Shown: piece by piece, positions 5,715 through 14,830 of the stretch
Position numbering within the stretch: position 1 is the stretch's first letter
How the letters are laid out: each line of letters opens with the position of its first letter
Assembly: GCA_963804055.1 (NCBI GenBank)
Contig: CAWDOU010000011.1
Location: 1 to 64,000 of the forward strand
Length of the DNA: 64,000 nt
Reading direction: 5' to 3'
Source: Bog-473 sp963804055
GTDB lineage: Bacteria; Actinomycetota; Acidimicrobiia; Acidimicrobiales; RAAP-2
Made by a program: the position numbers and the translations under genes
Notes under the pieces: model-generated
Databases searched by the model: none
The model's input: the letters and a program-made list of their open reading frames with translations, nothing else
Told to the model about the DNA's origin: nothing

Positions 5715-6809
5715 ATGCACACGTCTGACCGCCTAGTCGCAAATATGCAGCTATCCGAGCCTGAGCTCCGGGAGCTGGCGTCGGGAATCGACGCCCTGTA
5801 CCTCTCTGGCCGAGCCGAACTCCCGAAGCGATTCCTGGCTCGTCTCGAGGATTGCCGGGCCTGGGCCGCCGAAGCCAAGCGTCCGGCACCATGCGAGATC
5901 GGCGACATCACCTTTGGCATCGCTCCCCACGGGTGGGGCAAGTACCGCTTCTGTCTCGACCACCACATGGCGCGCATCGGCCTCTCGACCAGCCGTCACC
6001 TTCCCACCGTGCGCATCCAGCCCCGGTCCGAGTTCCTCCATTCCGTCGGGCCCGGCGCAGCCGTCACGACACTGCGGGAAGTGCTCGGGGCCGAACTAGG
6101 GCAGCTGCGCCTCTGGGTCAATCGGGTTGACCTCTTCGCCGACTGGCAGGGCTGGAAGCTCACCCTCGACGATGCGCAGCGTTTCGTCTGCCGGGCCGAC
6201 GCACGCCGCACCTACGAGGTCGGCGGGGTGCTGACCGGATTCGAATTCGGCTCCCGCAAGACCAAGACGCTGCTGGCCCGCCTCTACGACAAGACGGCCG
6301 ACGTCGCCGCCAAGGACACCGGCTGGTGGCTCGAGCTCTGGGGCGAGCGCTATGTGCACGGTCCGCCCGTCCACCGGCTCGAGTTCGAGTTCAGTCGCCA
6401 AGGGCTGGTGGAGTTCGACCTCAACACCCCGGACCAGGTGCTCGCCGCCGCCGGCGACCTGTGGGCCTACGCCTCCGGGGAATGGCTGACCCTCCGCTCC
6501 CCCACCTCTGACAAGACGCGCTCCCGTTGGCCGCTGGCTCCCGAGTGGCTCCAGGTGCAGGAAGCAACCCTCGGACACCAGGCCATCGGTGTCGAGCGTC
6601 TGCGGCTGGCCCGGCGATCGTCCTCCATTCAGACGCTGCTCCCCGGCCTGACCGGCTACCTGGCCTCGCTGGGCGCCCTGATCGGGACGGAAGGCATCGA
6701 CGACACGTTGGGAGCCATCGGGCATCATCTGCACACCTACGAGATCGTCAGCCACACGCCGTTCGCCGACCGGGTGGCCCGCCGCCGCAGCGAGCTGGAG
6801 CTGCGGTGA
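5715..6809 (+). CDS. Replication initiator-like protein (Rep_trans-type)
   Basis: With ATG 5715 the protein has 364 residues; ATG 5745 is an alternative and no start has a clear ribosome-binding site. Landmarks of Rep_trans/NicK-like initiators are present: LRLWVNRVDLFADWQGW, then GFEFGSRKTKTLLARLYDKT, then WWLELWG and HRLEFEFSRQGLVEF. In that family the protein nicks a double-strand origin with a tyrosine and starts rolling-circle replication of plasmids or integrative elements. Placement directly before a serine recombinase fits an integrative element that replicates after excision. The stop overlaps a 29-codon ORF by 3 nt. The family call rests on motif resemblance only. Confidence 0.6.
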   Translation: MHTSDRLVANMQLSEPELRELASGIDALYLSGRAELPKRFLARLEDCRAWAAEAKRPAPCEIGDITFGIAPHGWGKYRFCLDHHMARIGLSTSRHLPTVRIQPRSEFLHSVGPGAAVTTLREVLGAELGQLRLWVNRVDLFADWQGWKLTLDDAQRFVCRADARRTYEVGGVLTGFEFGSRKTKTLLARLYDKTADVAAKDTGWWLELWGERYVHGPPVHRLEFEFSRQGLVEFDLNTPDQVLAAAGDLWAYASGEWLTLRSPTSDKTRSRWPLAPEWLQVQEATLGHQAIGVERLRLARRSSSIQTLLPGLTGYLASLGALIGTEGIDDTLGAIGHHLHTYEIVSHTPFADRVARRRSELELR

Positions 6810-6895
6810 GCACTGCCGGGCCCGACTACGAACGGGTGGCCGCCGTGCTCGTACGCATCGGGTTGCGCATGGTGACGCGAAGACAACTCGGATGA
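6806..6895 (+). CDS. 29-aa ORF coupling rep and recombinase
   Basis: GTG 6806 lies within the end of the Rep-like gene (GGTGA), and the TGA at 6893-6895 overlaps the first ATG of the recombinase frame (6892, ATGA). The peptide STAGPDYERVAAVLVRIGLR continues MVTRRQLG: a possible amphipathic helix with a basic end. It could be a translational coupling device or a small regulator or excisionase-like peptide. It is too short for statistical support; the double overlap is the main evidence. Confidence 0.35.
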   Translation: MSTAGPDYERVAAVLVRIGLRMVTRRQLG

Positions 6896-6930
6896 TTACA
6901 AGCAAGACAAGGTGGAACAGGAGGGCAGCG

Positions 6931-8364
6931 ATGCTGACGGTGGCGTACTGCCGGGTGTCGACGGAGGAACAGGCGGCGGAGGGCTTCTCGATCGCCGGGC
7001 AAGCTGACAAGCTGCGCGTCTACGCCGAGCTGCACGACCTCGGCGGCGTGACGGTCATCGCCGACCCCGGCTTGTCGGGCAAGAACCTCGAGCGGCCCGG
7101 GCTGCAGCAACTCCTGCACATGGTCGACGAGGGCCACGTCGCCAACGTCATCACCTGGCGGCTCGACCGGCTGTCGCGCAACCTCGGCGACCTCATCATG
7201 CTGGCGGACCGCTTCGGGCAGGCCAACGTCGCACTGCACTCGTTCACCGAGAAGATCGACCTGTCGTCGGCGACGGGCCGCATGTTCTACAACATCCTCG
7301 GTTCGTTCGCGCAGTTCTACCGCGAGCAGTTGGCCGAGAACGTACGGATGGGCATGCAGCAGGCCGTGCGCCAGGGCAAGTGGGTCAATCGTCCGAAGAC
7401 CGGGGACGACCTCGTCGACGGCGAGCTCGTCCCCAACGAGATGGCACCCGTCGTCCGGCGCATCTTCACCATGCGGGGTGAAGGGGCGAGTCAGGGCAAG
7501 ATCGCCGAGGCCACGGGCGTCAAGTATTCGACTGTGCTGAGCATTCTCGGATCTCGCATCTATCTGGGCGAGGTGCAGATGAACGGCGAGTGGTTCGCCG
7601 GACACCACGAGGCTGTCATCACGCCCGAACTGTTCGCAGCCGCCCACCGGGGCCGGGTCAGGGGCCGGGCCCGGGGTACCGACCTCCTGTCGGGCCGGGT
7701 TCGCTGCGGGCTGTGCCAGCGGCTCATGGCGCTCGACCAGAACGGCGAGGGCCGCAAGCTCTACCGCTGCCACCACCGGGGCCAGGGCTGCAGGCAACCC
7801 CGCCGGACGAACATCGGGTTGCACCGGGCCGCCGTGTTGGGGCTGCGGCTCATCGGCGACGACGTCGAACTGCAGGCCGCCATCCGCCGGGAGCTCGAGC
7901 TGGCCCGAACGCCGGCCCCCAGGGCCGGCGGAGGGCTCCGGACTCGGCGCTCACGTCACGGTGTCGACGACCTGGTGGCCCAACGTCGCAAGCTGCTGCG
8001 CCTGTACTACGACGACAAGGTCGGGGCCGACCTGTTCGCCGAGGAGGAGGCTCGCCTGTCCGTGGCGATCCGTGAGGCGCAGCGTGAGGTCGACGATGCC
8101 CGGGTCGAGGTGGCGCGCAATGACGATGTGGCACAGCACTTCGACGAAGTTGCTCAGCTGCTCGCAACCCTCGACGTCGACAAGACATGGAAGGCCGCCA
8201 CGGATGTCGAGCGACGTGTGTTGATCGACGAGTTCATCGAGGAGATCACGGTATTACCGGACTACCTCGACGTGAAAGTGCACGGAGCGCCGCCGGTGCA
8301 CGTCCTCTACCAGGAGGTTGGACTCAAGGAGTCGGGTTTTGATCGTGTCGGAGGGGGGACTTGA
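6931..8364 (+). CDS. Large serine recombinase (integrase)
   Basis: The start chosen is ATG 6931, 6 nt after GGAGGG; the frame also opens at ATG 6892. The 477-residue protein begins VAYCRVSTEEQ, with the catalytic serine at residue 10. It continues with ITWRLDRLSRNLGDL in the resolvase domain (about 1-150) and a recombinase domain (about 165-260). A zinc-ribbon segment follows (CGLCQRLM, YRCHHRGQGC), and then a coiled coil near EEARLSVAIREAQREVDD. Such enzymes integrate and excise elements at att sites. The last six codons and stop lie in the 3' end of the adjacent tRNA-Leu gene on the opposite strand. The C-terminus therefore depends on the integration junction. Confidence 0.93.
   Translation: MLTVAYCRVSTEEQAAEGFSIAGQADKLRVYAELHDLGGVTVIADPGLSGKNLERPGLQQLLHMVDEGHVANVITWRLDRLSRNLGDLIMLADRFGQANVALHSFTEKIDLSSATGRMFYNILGSFAQFYREQLAENVRMGMQQAVRQGKWVNRPKTGDDLVDGELVPNEMAPVVRRIFTMRGEGASQGKIAEATGVKYSTVLSILGSRIYLGEVQMNGEWFAGHHEAVITPELFAAAHRGRVRGRARGTDLLSGRVRCGLCQRLMALDQNGEGRKLYRCHHRGQGCRQPRRTNIGLHRAAVLGLRLIGDDVELQAAIRRELELARTPAPRAGGGLRTRRSRHGVDDLVAQRRKLLRLYYDDKVGADLFAEEEARLSVAIREAQREVDDARVEVARNDDVAQHFDEVAQLLATLDVDKTWKAATDVERRVLIDEFIEEITVLPDYLDVKVHGAPPVHVLYQEVGLKESGFDRVGGGT
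8346..8364. other. Probable attachment-site region in tRNA-Leu 3' end
   Basis: This interval is shared by the 3' end of tRNA-Leu(GAG) on the minus strand and the last codons of the serine recombinase on the plus strand. Accessory DNA lies on the tRNA 3' side, as expected for integration at a tRNA 3' end. A second copy of this sequence was not found in the rest of the island, so the exact site is unproven. Confidence 0.45.
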
Positions 8365-8429
8365 ACCCCCACGCCCTTGCGGGCACCAGCCCCTCAAGCT
8401 GGCGCGTCTGCCTATTCCGCCACTCCGAC
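8346..8429 (-). tRNA. tRNA-Leu (anticodon GAG)
   Basis: The acceptor arms GTCGGAG and CTCCGAC pair perfectly. The anticodon stem CCAGC/GCTGG encloses the loop TTGAGGG, so the anticodon is GAG (reads CUC/CUU). The long variable arm (CCCGCAAGGG) and T-loop TTCAAGT are typical of tRNA-Leu. Discriminator A is encoded and CCA is not. Its 3' end borders the accessory region. Confidence 0.95.
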
Positions 8430-8530
8430 GAGCATGCAATGGGAACGCAGCGTCCGGAGATCGTAGCGCGTGGCCATCGGGCCTCCTCCGGGCCTGCATG
8501 CCCGGACACCAAGGGCTGACACCAGCGTGT

Positions 8531-8578
8531 CGCCCCCCTGCCCTCTCGCCCCCCTGCCCTCTCGCCCCCCTGCCCTCC
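8531..8578. repeat. 16-bp tandem repeat, three copies
   Basis: The unit CGCCCCCCTGCCCTCT occurs at 8531-8546 and 8547-8562, with a third nearly exact copy at 8563-8578. It then decays into a pyrimidine-rich stretch running into the 3' end of the solute-binding protein gene. It separates that gene from tRNA-Leu. Confidence 0.9.
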
Positions 8579-8597
8579 TCCCTCTTCCCCTCTTCCC

Positions 8598-10415
8598 CTA
8601 CTGCCCCGGCAACGACGGCGTGGTGTTGTTGGTCGACTCGGGCACCTTGACCGCCCACAACTGCGCGAACCACAGGAGGCTGGTGCTGCGCGGCTCGGCG
8701 TTGACGCCCCCGACAGTCCGGCTCCAGACCAGGACCGTCGGCTCCGCGAAGAGGGGCAGCGAGACCATGTTGTCCCACAACATCGTGTCCGCCTGCGTGT
8801 AGTACCCCAGGGCCGTGTTGGGGTTGAGCTGCTGCGAGGCCTTCGTGACGAGCGCATCGAACTGGCTGTTGGAGAAACCGGTCCAGTTCTGCGAGCCGTT
8901 CTTCCCCGCCGGCCCGAGCAGCTGCGTGTAGAGCGCAATGGTCTGGCTCATGTAGGGCGTGAAGGTCTGTGGCAGCACGGCCAGGTTGGCGAACCCCGCC
9001 GCCAGGACCTGGCCCGTCTGGGCCGCTCCGGCCACCGCGGTCAGGGTCGTCTGCAGCCCCGCCGCCTGCAGCTCGGACTGCAGTACCGGCGCCGCCGCCG
9101 TGGCCCACGGGTCGCTCGAGTCGTAGACCATGCGCAGCACGAACGGCGTGCCGAAGGACGAGTGGTAGTACGGGTCGCCCGGCGTGCGCACCATCCCCGT
9201 GGCGGCGATGAACGCCGCCGCCTGCGTCGGCACCGGCGTCACCGGGAAGTTCACGCTGCCGCCCGCGCCGATGACCGTGGTGGAGGTCGAGGAGGTCGGC
9301 GGCGGCACCGTCGTCGTGGACGACCCGTTCGAGGGCGACTTGTAGTTCACCTGTCCCTGCACGACGAGGTGGCTGTTCCCGGGCGCGATCCCGGGCGAGG
9401 CCCAGCTGACCTGCTGGTTCACCAGGTCCTGGCGGTTGATGCTCAGGGCGATGGCCACCCGGAGATCGGGCGGCAGGTCCGAGTCCAGCGAGCTCGCCAT
9501 GTCGAGCTGCAGCAGCGTGGCCGAGGTGTCCACTTCGCTCTGGGCGTCGGGGAGCCCGGTCATCTGGGTCAGGAACGACTGGGTCACCGTGGCGGGCGCC
9601 GCCACCTGCACGTAGCCCGAGGCCATCCACTGGCCCAGCTGTGCCGTGGAGGAGGCGATGCGGATGGTGATCGACTTGGCGTTGGCCGGCGTCCCCCACC
9701 ACTTCGGGTTCTGCACGAGGGTGATGGCCTGGGGCGTGACGGTGCCCAGCATGAACGGGCCGCCGGACAGGTCGATGGCCGGGTCGACCGTGGTGCAGGC
9801 CGGGTTCCAGCCCACCTTCTCCATCACATGGGCGGGCACGAGGTTGGCGAAGAGCATCTGCCAGTCGGCGAACGGGGTCCTGAAATTCACCGTCACCGTG
9901 TGGCCGCCGTTCGAGCCCACCACCGATGCGATGTCGCGGTAGCCGGCAATGCTGGCCACGTCCGTCGGGTCGCTCTCGGGGGGGCCGCGTTGCTCCTCCC
10001 AGGCGTACTTGAAGTCGGCGGCCGTGATGGGCACGCCGTCGGACCACACCGCCTTGGGGTTCAGCGTGTACACGACCGTCAGCGGCTTGAGGCTGATGGG
10101 CTCGGCGGACACGACCAGCTCCGAGTTCGACATCGGCTCGCTGGCGCTGTTGACCACGTTGGGCACGAAGGGGCTCGGCAGCACCCCGGCCAGCACGGTC
10201 TGCGTCCCCGCGGTGTCGCCACCGGGCGTGTTGGGGTTGCAGCCCGTCGGGCTCTGGGTCATGCCGAAGGAGATGTCGCCGCCGGCCACGCTGACGTAGG
10301 TGACCGTGGTCCCGCCTCCGCCACTGCTGCCGCAGGCGGATGCCAACAGAGCCAGCAGCGCTCCCGTCCCGACCAGCCAGCGCCAGCGCCGGGGGCGTCG
10401 GCCCCGGCCCGTCAC
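8598..10415 (-). CDS. Family 5 extracellular solute-binding lipoprotein (peptide/nickel type)
   Basis: The 605-residue protein has an N-terminal basic region, a hydrophobic core and the lipobox LLASAC with the lipidated Cys at residue 28, then a GSSGGGG linker. The body matches SBP_bac_5 proteins: an N-terminal AEPISLKPLTVVYTLNPKAV segment, W-SDGVPITAADFKYAWE, and later LRVAIALSINRQDLV. A Ser/Thr-rich insertion with polythreonine (STSTTV) lies near residue 370. The family delivers oligopeptides or similar solutes to ABC permeases. No permease genes are adjacent; a matching permease operon starts at 47914. Its GTG start overlaps the secG stop by 4 nt. Confidence 0.88.
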   Translation of the reverse strand: MTGRGRRPRRWRWLVGTGALLALLASACGSSGGGGTTVTYVSVAGGDISFGMTQSPTGCNPNTPGGDTAGTQTVLAGVLPSPFVPNVVNSASEPMSNSELVVSAEPISLKPLTVVYTLNPKAVWSDGVPITAADFKYAWEEQRGPPESDPTDVASIAGYRDIASVVGSNGGHTVTVNFRTPFADWQMLFANLVPAHVMEKVGWNPACTTVDPAIDLSGGPFMLGTVTPQAITLVQNPKWWGTPANAKSITIRIASSTAQLGQWMASGYVQVAAPATVTQSFLTQMTGLPDAQSEVDTSATLLQLDMASSLDSDLPPDLRVAIALSINRQDLVNQQVSWASPGIAPGNSHLVVQGQVNYKSPSNGSSTTTVPPPTSSTSTTVIGAGGSVNFPVTPVPTQAAAFIAATGMVRTPGDPYYHSSFGTPFVLRMVYDSSDPWATAAAPVLQSELQAAGLQTTLTAVAGAAQTGQVLAAGFANLAVLPQTFTPYMSQTIALYTQLLGPAGKNGSQNWTGFSNSQFDALVTKASQQLNPNTALGYYTQADTMLWDNMVSLPLFAEPTVLVWSRTVGGVNAEPRSTSLLWFAQLWAVKVPESTNNTTPSLPGQ

Positions 10416-10660
10416 TGCAGTCGGAGATCCAGGACGACTGTCGTGAGCGCGAACACGATGGCCACGGTGACGGTGATGCGGTCCAAGTTGCGCTCCACCA
10501 CCGTGGAGCCCTGCGCCGCTGCGCCCACGCTGCCACCGAACATGTCCGAGAGGCCGCCGCCCTTGCCGCTGTGCATGAGGATCAGGAAGATCAGCCCGAG
10601 CGCGGACAGGACCTCAATGACGATGTAGATCCAGGTGACAGTGTCCAAGGTTGCCAGCAC
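10412..10660 (-). CDS. secG: Preprotein translocase subunit SecG
   Basis: The 82-residue protein has two predicted membrane segments (IYIVIEVLSALGLIFLILMH and ITVTVAIVFALTTVVLDL). Between them is the conserved SecG loop HSGKGGGLSDMFGG, followed by GAAAQGSTVVERNLDRITV. SecG assists SecYE in protein export. It lies downstream of tpiA, as in many Actinobacteria, and its stop overlaps the start of the solute-binding protein gene. Size and topology are normal. Confidence 0.95.
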   Translation of the reverse strand: MLATLDTVTWIYIVIEVLSALGLIFLILMHSGKGGGLSDMFGGSVGAAAQGSTVVERNLDRITVTVAIVFALTTVVLDLRLQ

Positions 10661-10699
10661 GGCGGAGCCTCCAACTCGCGTCCGAACAGCCTGTTCGGC

Positions 10700-11506
10700 C
10701 TAGGAACGGTAGCAGGCGGCCGTGGCCCGAATGATGTCGGTGAAGGCGGCCGCCTCCAGGCTGGCACCCCCCACCAGCAGGCCGTCCACGTCGGGCTCGG
10801 CCATCAGGTCGGCCGCGTTCTCGGCGTTCACCGAGCCCCCGTACTGGATCCGCACCGCCGCGGCGGACTCGTCCCCGCCCACCTTGGCCACCAGCGAGCG
10901 GATGAACACGGCGGCGTCCTCGGCGTCCACCGGGGTGGCCGCCTGCCCGGTGCCGATGGCCCAGAGGGGCTCGTAGGCCACGACGAGGCCGCCGACGACG
11001 TCGGCCGCCAGGCCGGAGAGGGCGGCCAGCACCTGCTCCTCCAGCACGCTCTCGGTCTGGCTCCGGGCCCGCTGCTCCTCGGACTCGCCGACGCAGAGGA
11101 CCGGCGTCATGCCGTTGCGCAGGATCCCGCGCAGGGTCAGGGCCACGGTGGCGTCGTCCATGCCGAAGAGCGTGCGCCGCTCCGAGTGGCCGACGATGAC
11201 GTACGCCGTGCCGAGCCGGGCCAGGAAGCGCGGGCTGACCTCGCCCGTGCGCGCGCCGGCGTCCTCGTCCGAGCAGTGTTGCGCGCCGAGCGCCAGGGGG
11301 AGATGCTCCTTCTCCACGAGTGTCTGCACGGTGCGCAGGTCGGTGAAGGGCGGATGCACCGACACGTCCACCCGCGCCACGTCGTCGGGCTTCAACCGCA
11401 GCCCGAGGTCGCGCACGGTGTGCAGCGCCTCAATGTGGTCGTGGTGCATCTTCCAGTTCCCGCTGATCAGCGGGCGGCGGGTGCTCACCGCCTTGGCGGC
11501 GCTCAC
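10700..11506 (-). CDS. tpiA: Triosephosphate isomerase
   Basis: The enzyme interconverts dihydroxyacetone phosphate and glyceraldehyde 3-phosphate. The 268-residue protein has Lys19 in SGNWKM, His107 in IVGHSERR and the catalytic Glu179 in AYEPLWAIGTG, the three classical active-site positions. The phosphate-binding segments (RIQYGGSVN, DGLLVGGASL) close the barrel. The ATG overlaps the end of pgk by 4 nt, so the two are translationally coupled in the gap-pgk-tpiA operon. Confidence 0.98.
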   Translation of the reverse strand: MSAAKAVSTRRPLISGNWKMHHDHIEALHTVRDLGLRLKPDDVARVDVSVHPPFTDLRTVQTLVEKEHLPLALGAQHCSDEDAGARTGEVSPRFLARLGTAYVIVGHSERRTLFGMDDATVALTLRGILRNGMTPVLCVGESEEQRARSQTESVLEEQVLAALSGLAADVVGGLVVAYEPLWAIGTGQAATPVDAEDAAVFIRSLVAKVGGDESAAAVRIQYGGSVNAENAADLMAEPDVDGLLVGGASLEAAAFTDIIRATAACYRS

Positions 11507-12678
11507 CCGCGCGGCGCGTTCGGGGCCTGGCGCAGGGCGTCGATGCCCGGCAGGTGGCCTTCCCGCTCAATGAAGGACAGCGAGGCGCCGCCACCGGTGG
11601 ACAGGTAGCCGATCTTGTCGCACAGCCCGAGCTCCTCGAGCGCGCTGGCGCTGTCGCCGCCGCCGACGACGGAGAAGCCGGGGCAGTGGGCCACCGCCTC
11701 GGCCACGATCCGGGTGCCCTCGGCGAAGCGTGGGTCCTCGAAGGCGCCCAGGGGGCCGTTCCACAGGACGGTGCCGGCGCCGGCCACGACCGCGGCGAAG
11801 GCGGCGGCGGAGTCCGGGCCGATGTCGAGCCCGGTCCAGCCGTCGGGCAGGTCGCCCTCAATGATCTTGACGCTCCCCCGCGGGCCGTGGCCCACCGAGG
11901 GCGGGCCGAAGGTGCCGCCGGGCTCCAGGGCCCGGGTGTCGGTGGGGAGCAGGATGTCGACGCCCGAGTCCAGCAGGGCCCGGCAGGCCTCCAGGTGCGT
12001 CTCGTCGAGCAGCGAGCTGCCGATGTGCTGGCCCCGGGCGGCCAGGAACGTGTAGGCCATGCCGCCGCCGACGACCAGGGTGTCCACCTTGGTGGCCAGC
12101 ACCTTGAGCACCTCGAGCTTGTCGGCCACCTTGGCGCCGCCGACCACGGCCACGAAGGGGCGGGCCGGCTGCTCCAGGATCCCGCCCAGCACCTCGACCT
12201 CGCGGGCGAAGCGCAGCCCGGCCGCGCTCGGCAGGAACTGCGGGGGCCCGACGATGGAGGCGTGGGCCCGGTGGGCGGCTCCGAAGGCCTCGTCCACGTA
12301 GGCGTCGAACCCGGCGATCAGGCGCTGCACGAAGGCGGGGTCGTTCGCCTTCTCGCCCGGGTCGAAGCGCAGGTTCTCGGTCAGCTCGACGCCGGGGCAC
12401 AGCGACTGCAGCCGCTCGCGCACGGGGTCCATCTCCCAGCGGGGGTCGGGCGCGCCGGCCGGCCGGCCCAGATGCGAGGCGGCCACGACGACGGCCCCCT
12501 CGTCCTGCAGCCGGCGCAGTGTGGGCAGCGCGGCCTCGATGCGGAAGTCGTCGGCCACCGTGGCCCGGCCCCGCACCCCGATGTGCAGCGGGACGTTGAA
12601 GTCGACCCGCACGAGGACGCGCTTGCCGTCCAGCGGGGGGAGGTCCCCCAGGAGCGGGATGCCGCGGAGGGGGTCCAT
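11503..12678 (-). CDS. pgk: Phosphoglycerate kinase
   Basis: The start chosen is ATG 12678 (DPLRGIPLLGDL), giving 391 residues; the frame extends further upstream into gap but without family similarity. N-domain motifs KRVLVRVDFNVPL and SHLGRPAG and the hinge/ATP-side FVAVVGGAKVADK are clear. The C-terminal signature VVGGGDSASALEELG matches the nucleotide-binding GGGD loop. It converts 1,3-bisphosphoglycerate and ADP to 3-phosphoglycerate and ATP. It starts 5 nt after the gap stop and overlaps tpiA by 4 nt. Confidence 0.97.
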   Translation of the reverse strand: MDPLRGIPLLGDLPPLDGKRVLVRVDFNVPLHIGVRGRATVADDFRIEAALPTLRRLQDEGAVVVAASHLGRPAGAPDPRWEMDPVRERLQSLCPGVELTENLRFDPGEKANDPAFVQRLIAGFDAYVDEAFGAAHRAHASIVGPPQFLPSAAGLRFAREVEVLGGILEQPARPFVAVVGGAKVADKLEVLKVLATKVDTLVVGGGMAYTFLAARGQHIGSSLLDETHLEACRALLDSGVDILLPTDTRALEPGGTFGPPSVGHGPRGSVKIIEGDLPDGWTGLDIGPDSAAAFAAVVAGAGTVLWNGPLGAFEDPRFAEGTRIVAEAVAHCPGFSVVGGGDSASALEELGLCDKIGYLSTGGGASLSFIEREGHLPGIDALRQAPNAPRG

Positions 12679-12683
12679 CCGGT

Positions 12684-13700
<1,017 letters not shown>

Positions 13701-13753
13701 CTGGCCCGTACCCTCATCTCGCTCCGTCCTCTCGCCCCATCACTCACTCTCCT

Positions 13754-13789
13754 GGCACTCTTGTCGGCACTCTTGTCGGCACTCTTCAC
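13754..13789. repeat. 12-bp tandem repeat between yvcK and gap
   Basis: GGCACTCTTGTC occurs at 13754-13765 and 13766-13777, with a variant third copy at 13778-13789. The repeat fills part of the 134-bp gap where whiA would normally be found. Confidence 0.85.
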
Positions 13790-13834
13790 GGCCCACTGGG
13801 CCCTCGACCCGAGCAGACCGCTCGGTCCACCCGG

Positions 13835-14830
13835 CTATGCCAGCAGACCCGACAGCGCCTGCGCCAGTTTGGCCGGGCTGTGGACCAGGGTGTTCTCTCC
13901 TGTCAGGGGAACGTCGCGCACCGTGACATCCGTCGTACCGATGCCCATACCCCGGATGCTGTCACACAGCACGACATCCACCGTGACATGGTGCCGGGCC
14001 AGCGCCGCCACGTGGTCGGCCACGTCGTAGCCCTCGGTCTCCGACACCTCGGGACGCAGGTTGCACACGTACACGACCTGGGCTTTTGAGGAGGCCACCG
14101 CCTCGGCGATGCCTCTCACCGCCACGGCGGCCAGCACGCTGGTGAACAGGGATCCGGGCCCGATGACGATCTGGTCCGCCTCGGCGATCCGCTCCACCGC
14201 CAACGGCGGCGGCTGGGCGTCCCCGGGCACCAGGGAGACCTGCTCGATCCCCGAGGTTCCCTTGACGGCCACCTGCCCCGCCACGGTCCCGTGGCTCGAC
14301 TCTGCCTTCAGCACGACCAGCTCGGAGGTGGCGGGCAGGACGTCCCCGCTGGCCCCCAGCAGCTGGGCCGCCTCGGCCACGCCGAGCACCAGGTCGCCCG
14401 TGGCGTCGATCAGGCCGGCGAGGATCAGGTTGCCCAGGGCGTGCCCCTTGAGCTCCCCCTCGTCGTAGCGGCGCTCGAAGGCGTTGGCCAGGGCAGAGTC
14501 CTCGTCGGCCAGGGCGACCAGGCACTTGCGGAGGTCGCCCAGGGCCACGACGTTGAGCAGCTCGCGCAGCCGGCCGCTGCTCCCGCCGTCGTCGGCCACC
14601 GAGACCACGCCCGTCAGGAGGCCGGCGTAGCGCCGGGCGGCCTTCAAGGTGACGGCTGTGCCGTGTCCCCCGCCGATGGCCACCACCGAGGGTCGCCCGC
14701 CCCGTCGCCCGCTGCCACTCGTCCCACCGCCAACGCTGCCACTCGTCCCACCGCCAACGCTGCTGCCGGTGGTCCCGTTGCTGCCAATGGTCCCGCTGGT
14801 CCCGGTGCTCCCGGTGCTCCCGGTGCTCAT
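13835..14830 (-). CDS. yvcK: YvcK/CofD-like gluconeogenesis factor
   Basis: The ATG at 14830 overlaps the rapZ stop (ATGA), giving 331 residues. After a 45-residue Gly/Ser/Thr tail, the conserved fold begins with VVAIGGGHGTAVTLKAAR, then VSVADDGGSSGRLR. NVVALGDLRKCLVALA, the GHALGNLILAGL segment and IVIGPGSLFTSVL follow. This UDP-sugar-binding family influences cell-wall synthesis and carbon-source adaptation. The N-terminal tail is unusual: family members normally begin just before the GGG motif. It is encoded by 24-bp and 9-bp tandem repeats. Confidence 0.93.
   Translation of the reverse strand: MSTGSTGSTGTSGTIGSNGTTGSSVGGGTSGSVGGGTSGSGRRGGRPSVVAIGGGHGTAVTLKAARRYAGLLTGVVSVADDGGSSGRLRELLNVVALGDLRKCLVALADEDSALANAFERRYDEGELKGHALGNLILAGLIDATGDLVLGVAEAAQLLGASGDVLPATSELVVLKAESSHGTVAGQVAVKGTSGIEQVSLVPGDAQPPPLAVERIAEADQIVIGPGSLFTSVLAAVAVRGIAEAVASSKAQVVYVCNLRPEVSETEGYDVADHVAALARHHVTVDVVLCDSIRGMGIGTTDVTVRDVPLTGENTLVHSPAKLAQALSGLLA
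14711..14827. repeat. Tandem repeats encoding the YvcK N-terminal tail
   Basis: A 24-bp unit is repeated exactly at 14711-14734 and 14735-14758, and a 9-bp unit (CCCGGTGCT) three times at 14801-14827. Both keep the reading frame and encode Gly/Ser/Thr-rich sequence. Confidence 0.85.

Noticed and set aside
8528..8600. CRISPR-like repeat array beside tRNA-Leu
   Set aside because: The 16-bp units are directly adjacent with no unique spacers, so this is a minisatellite.
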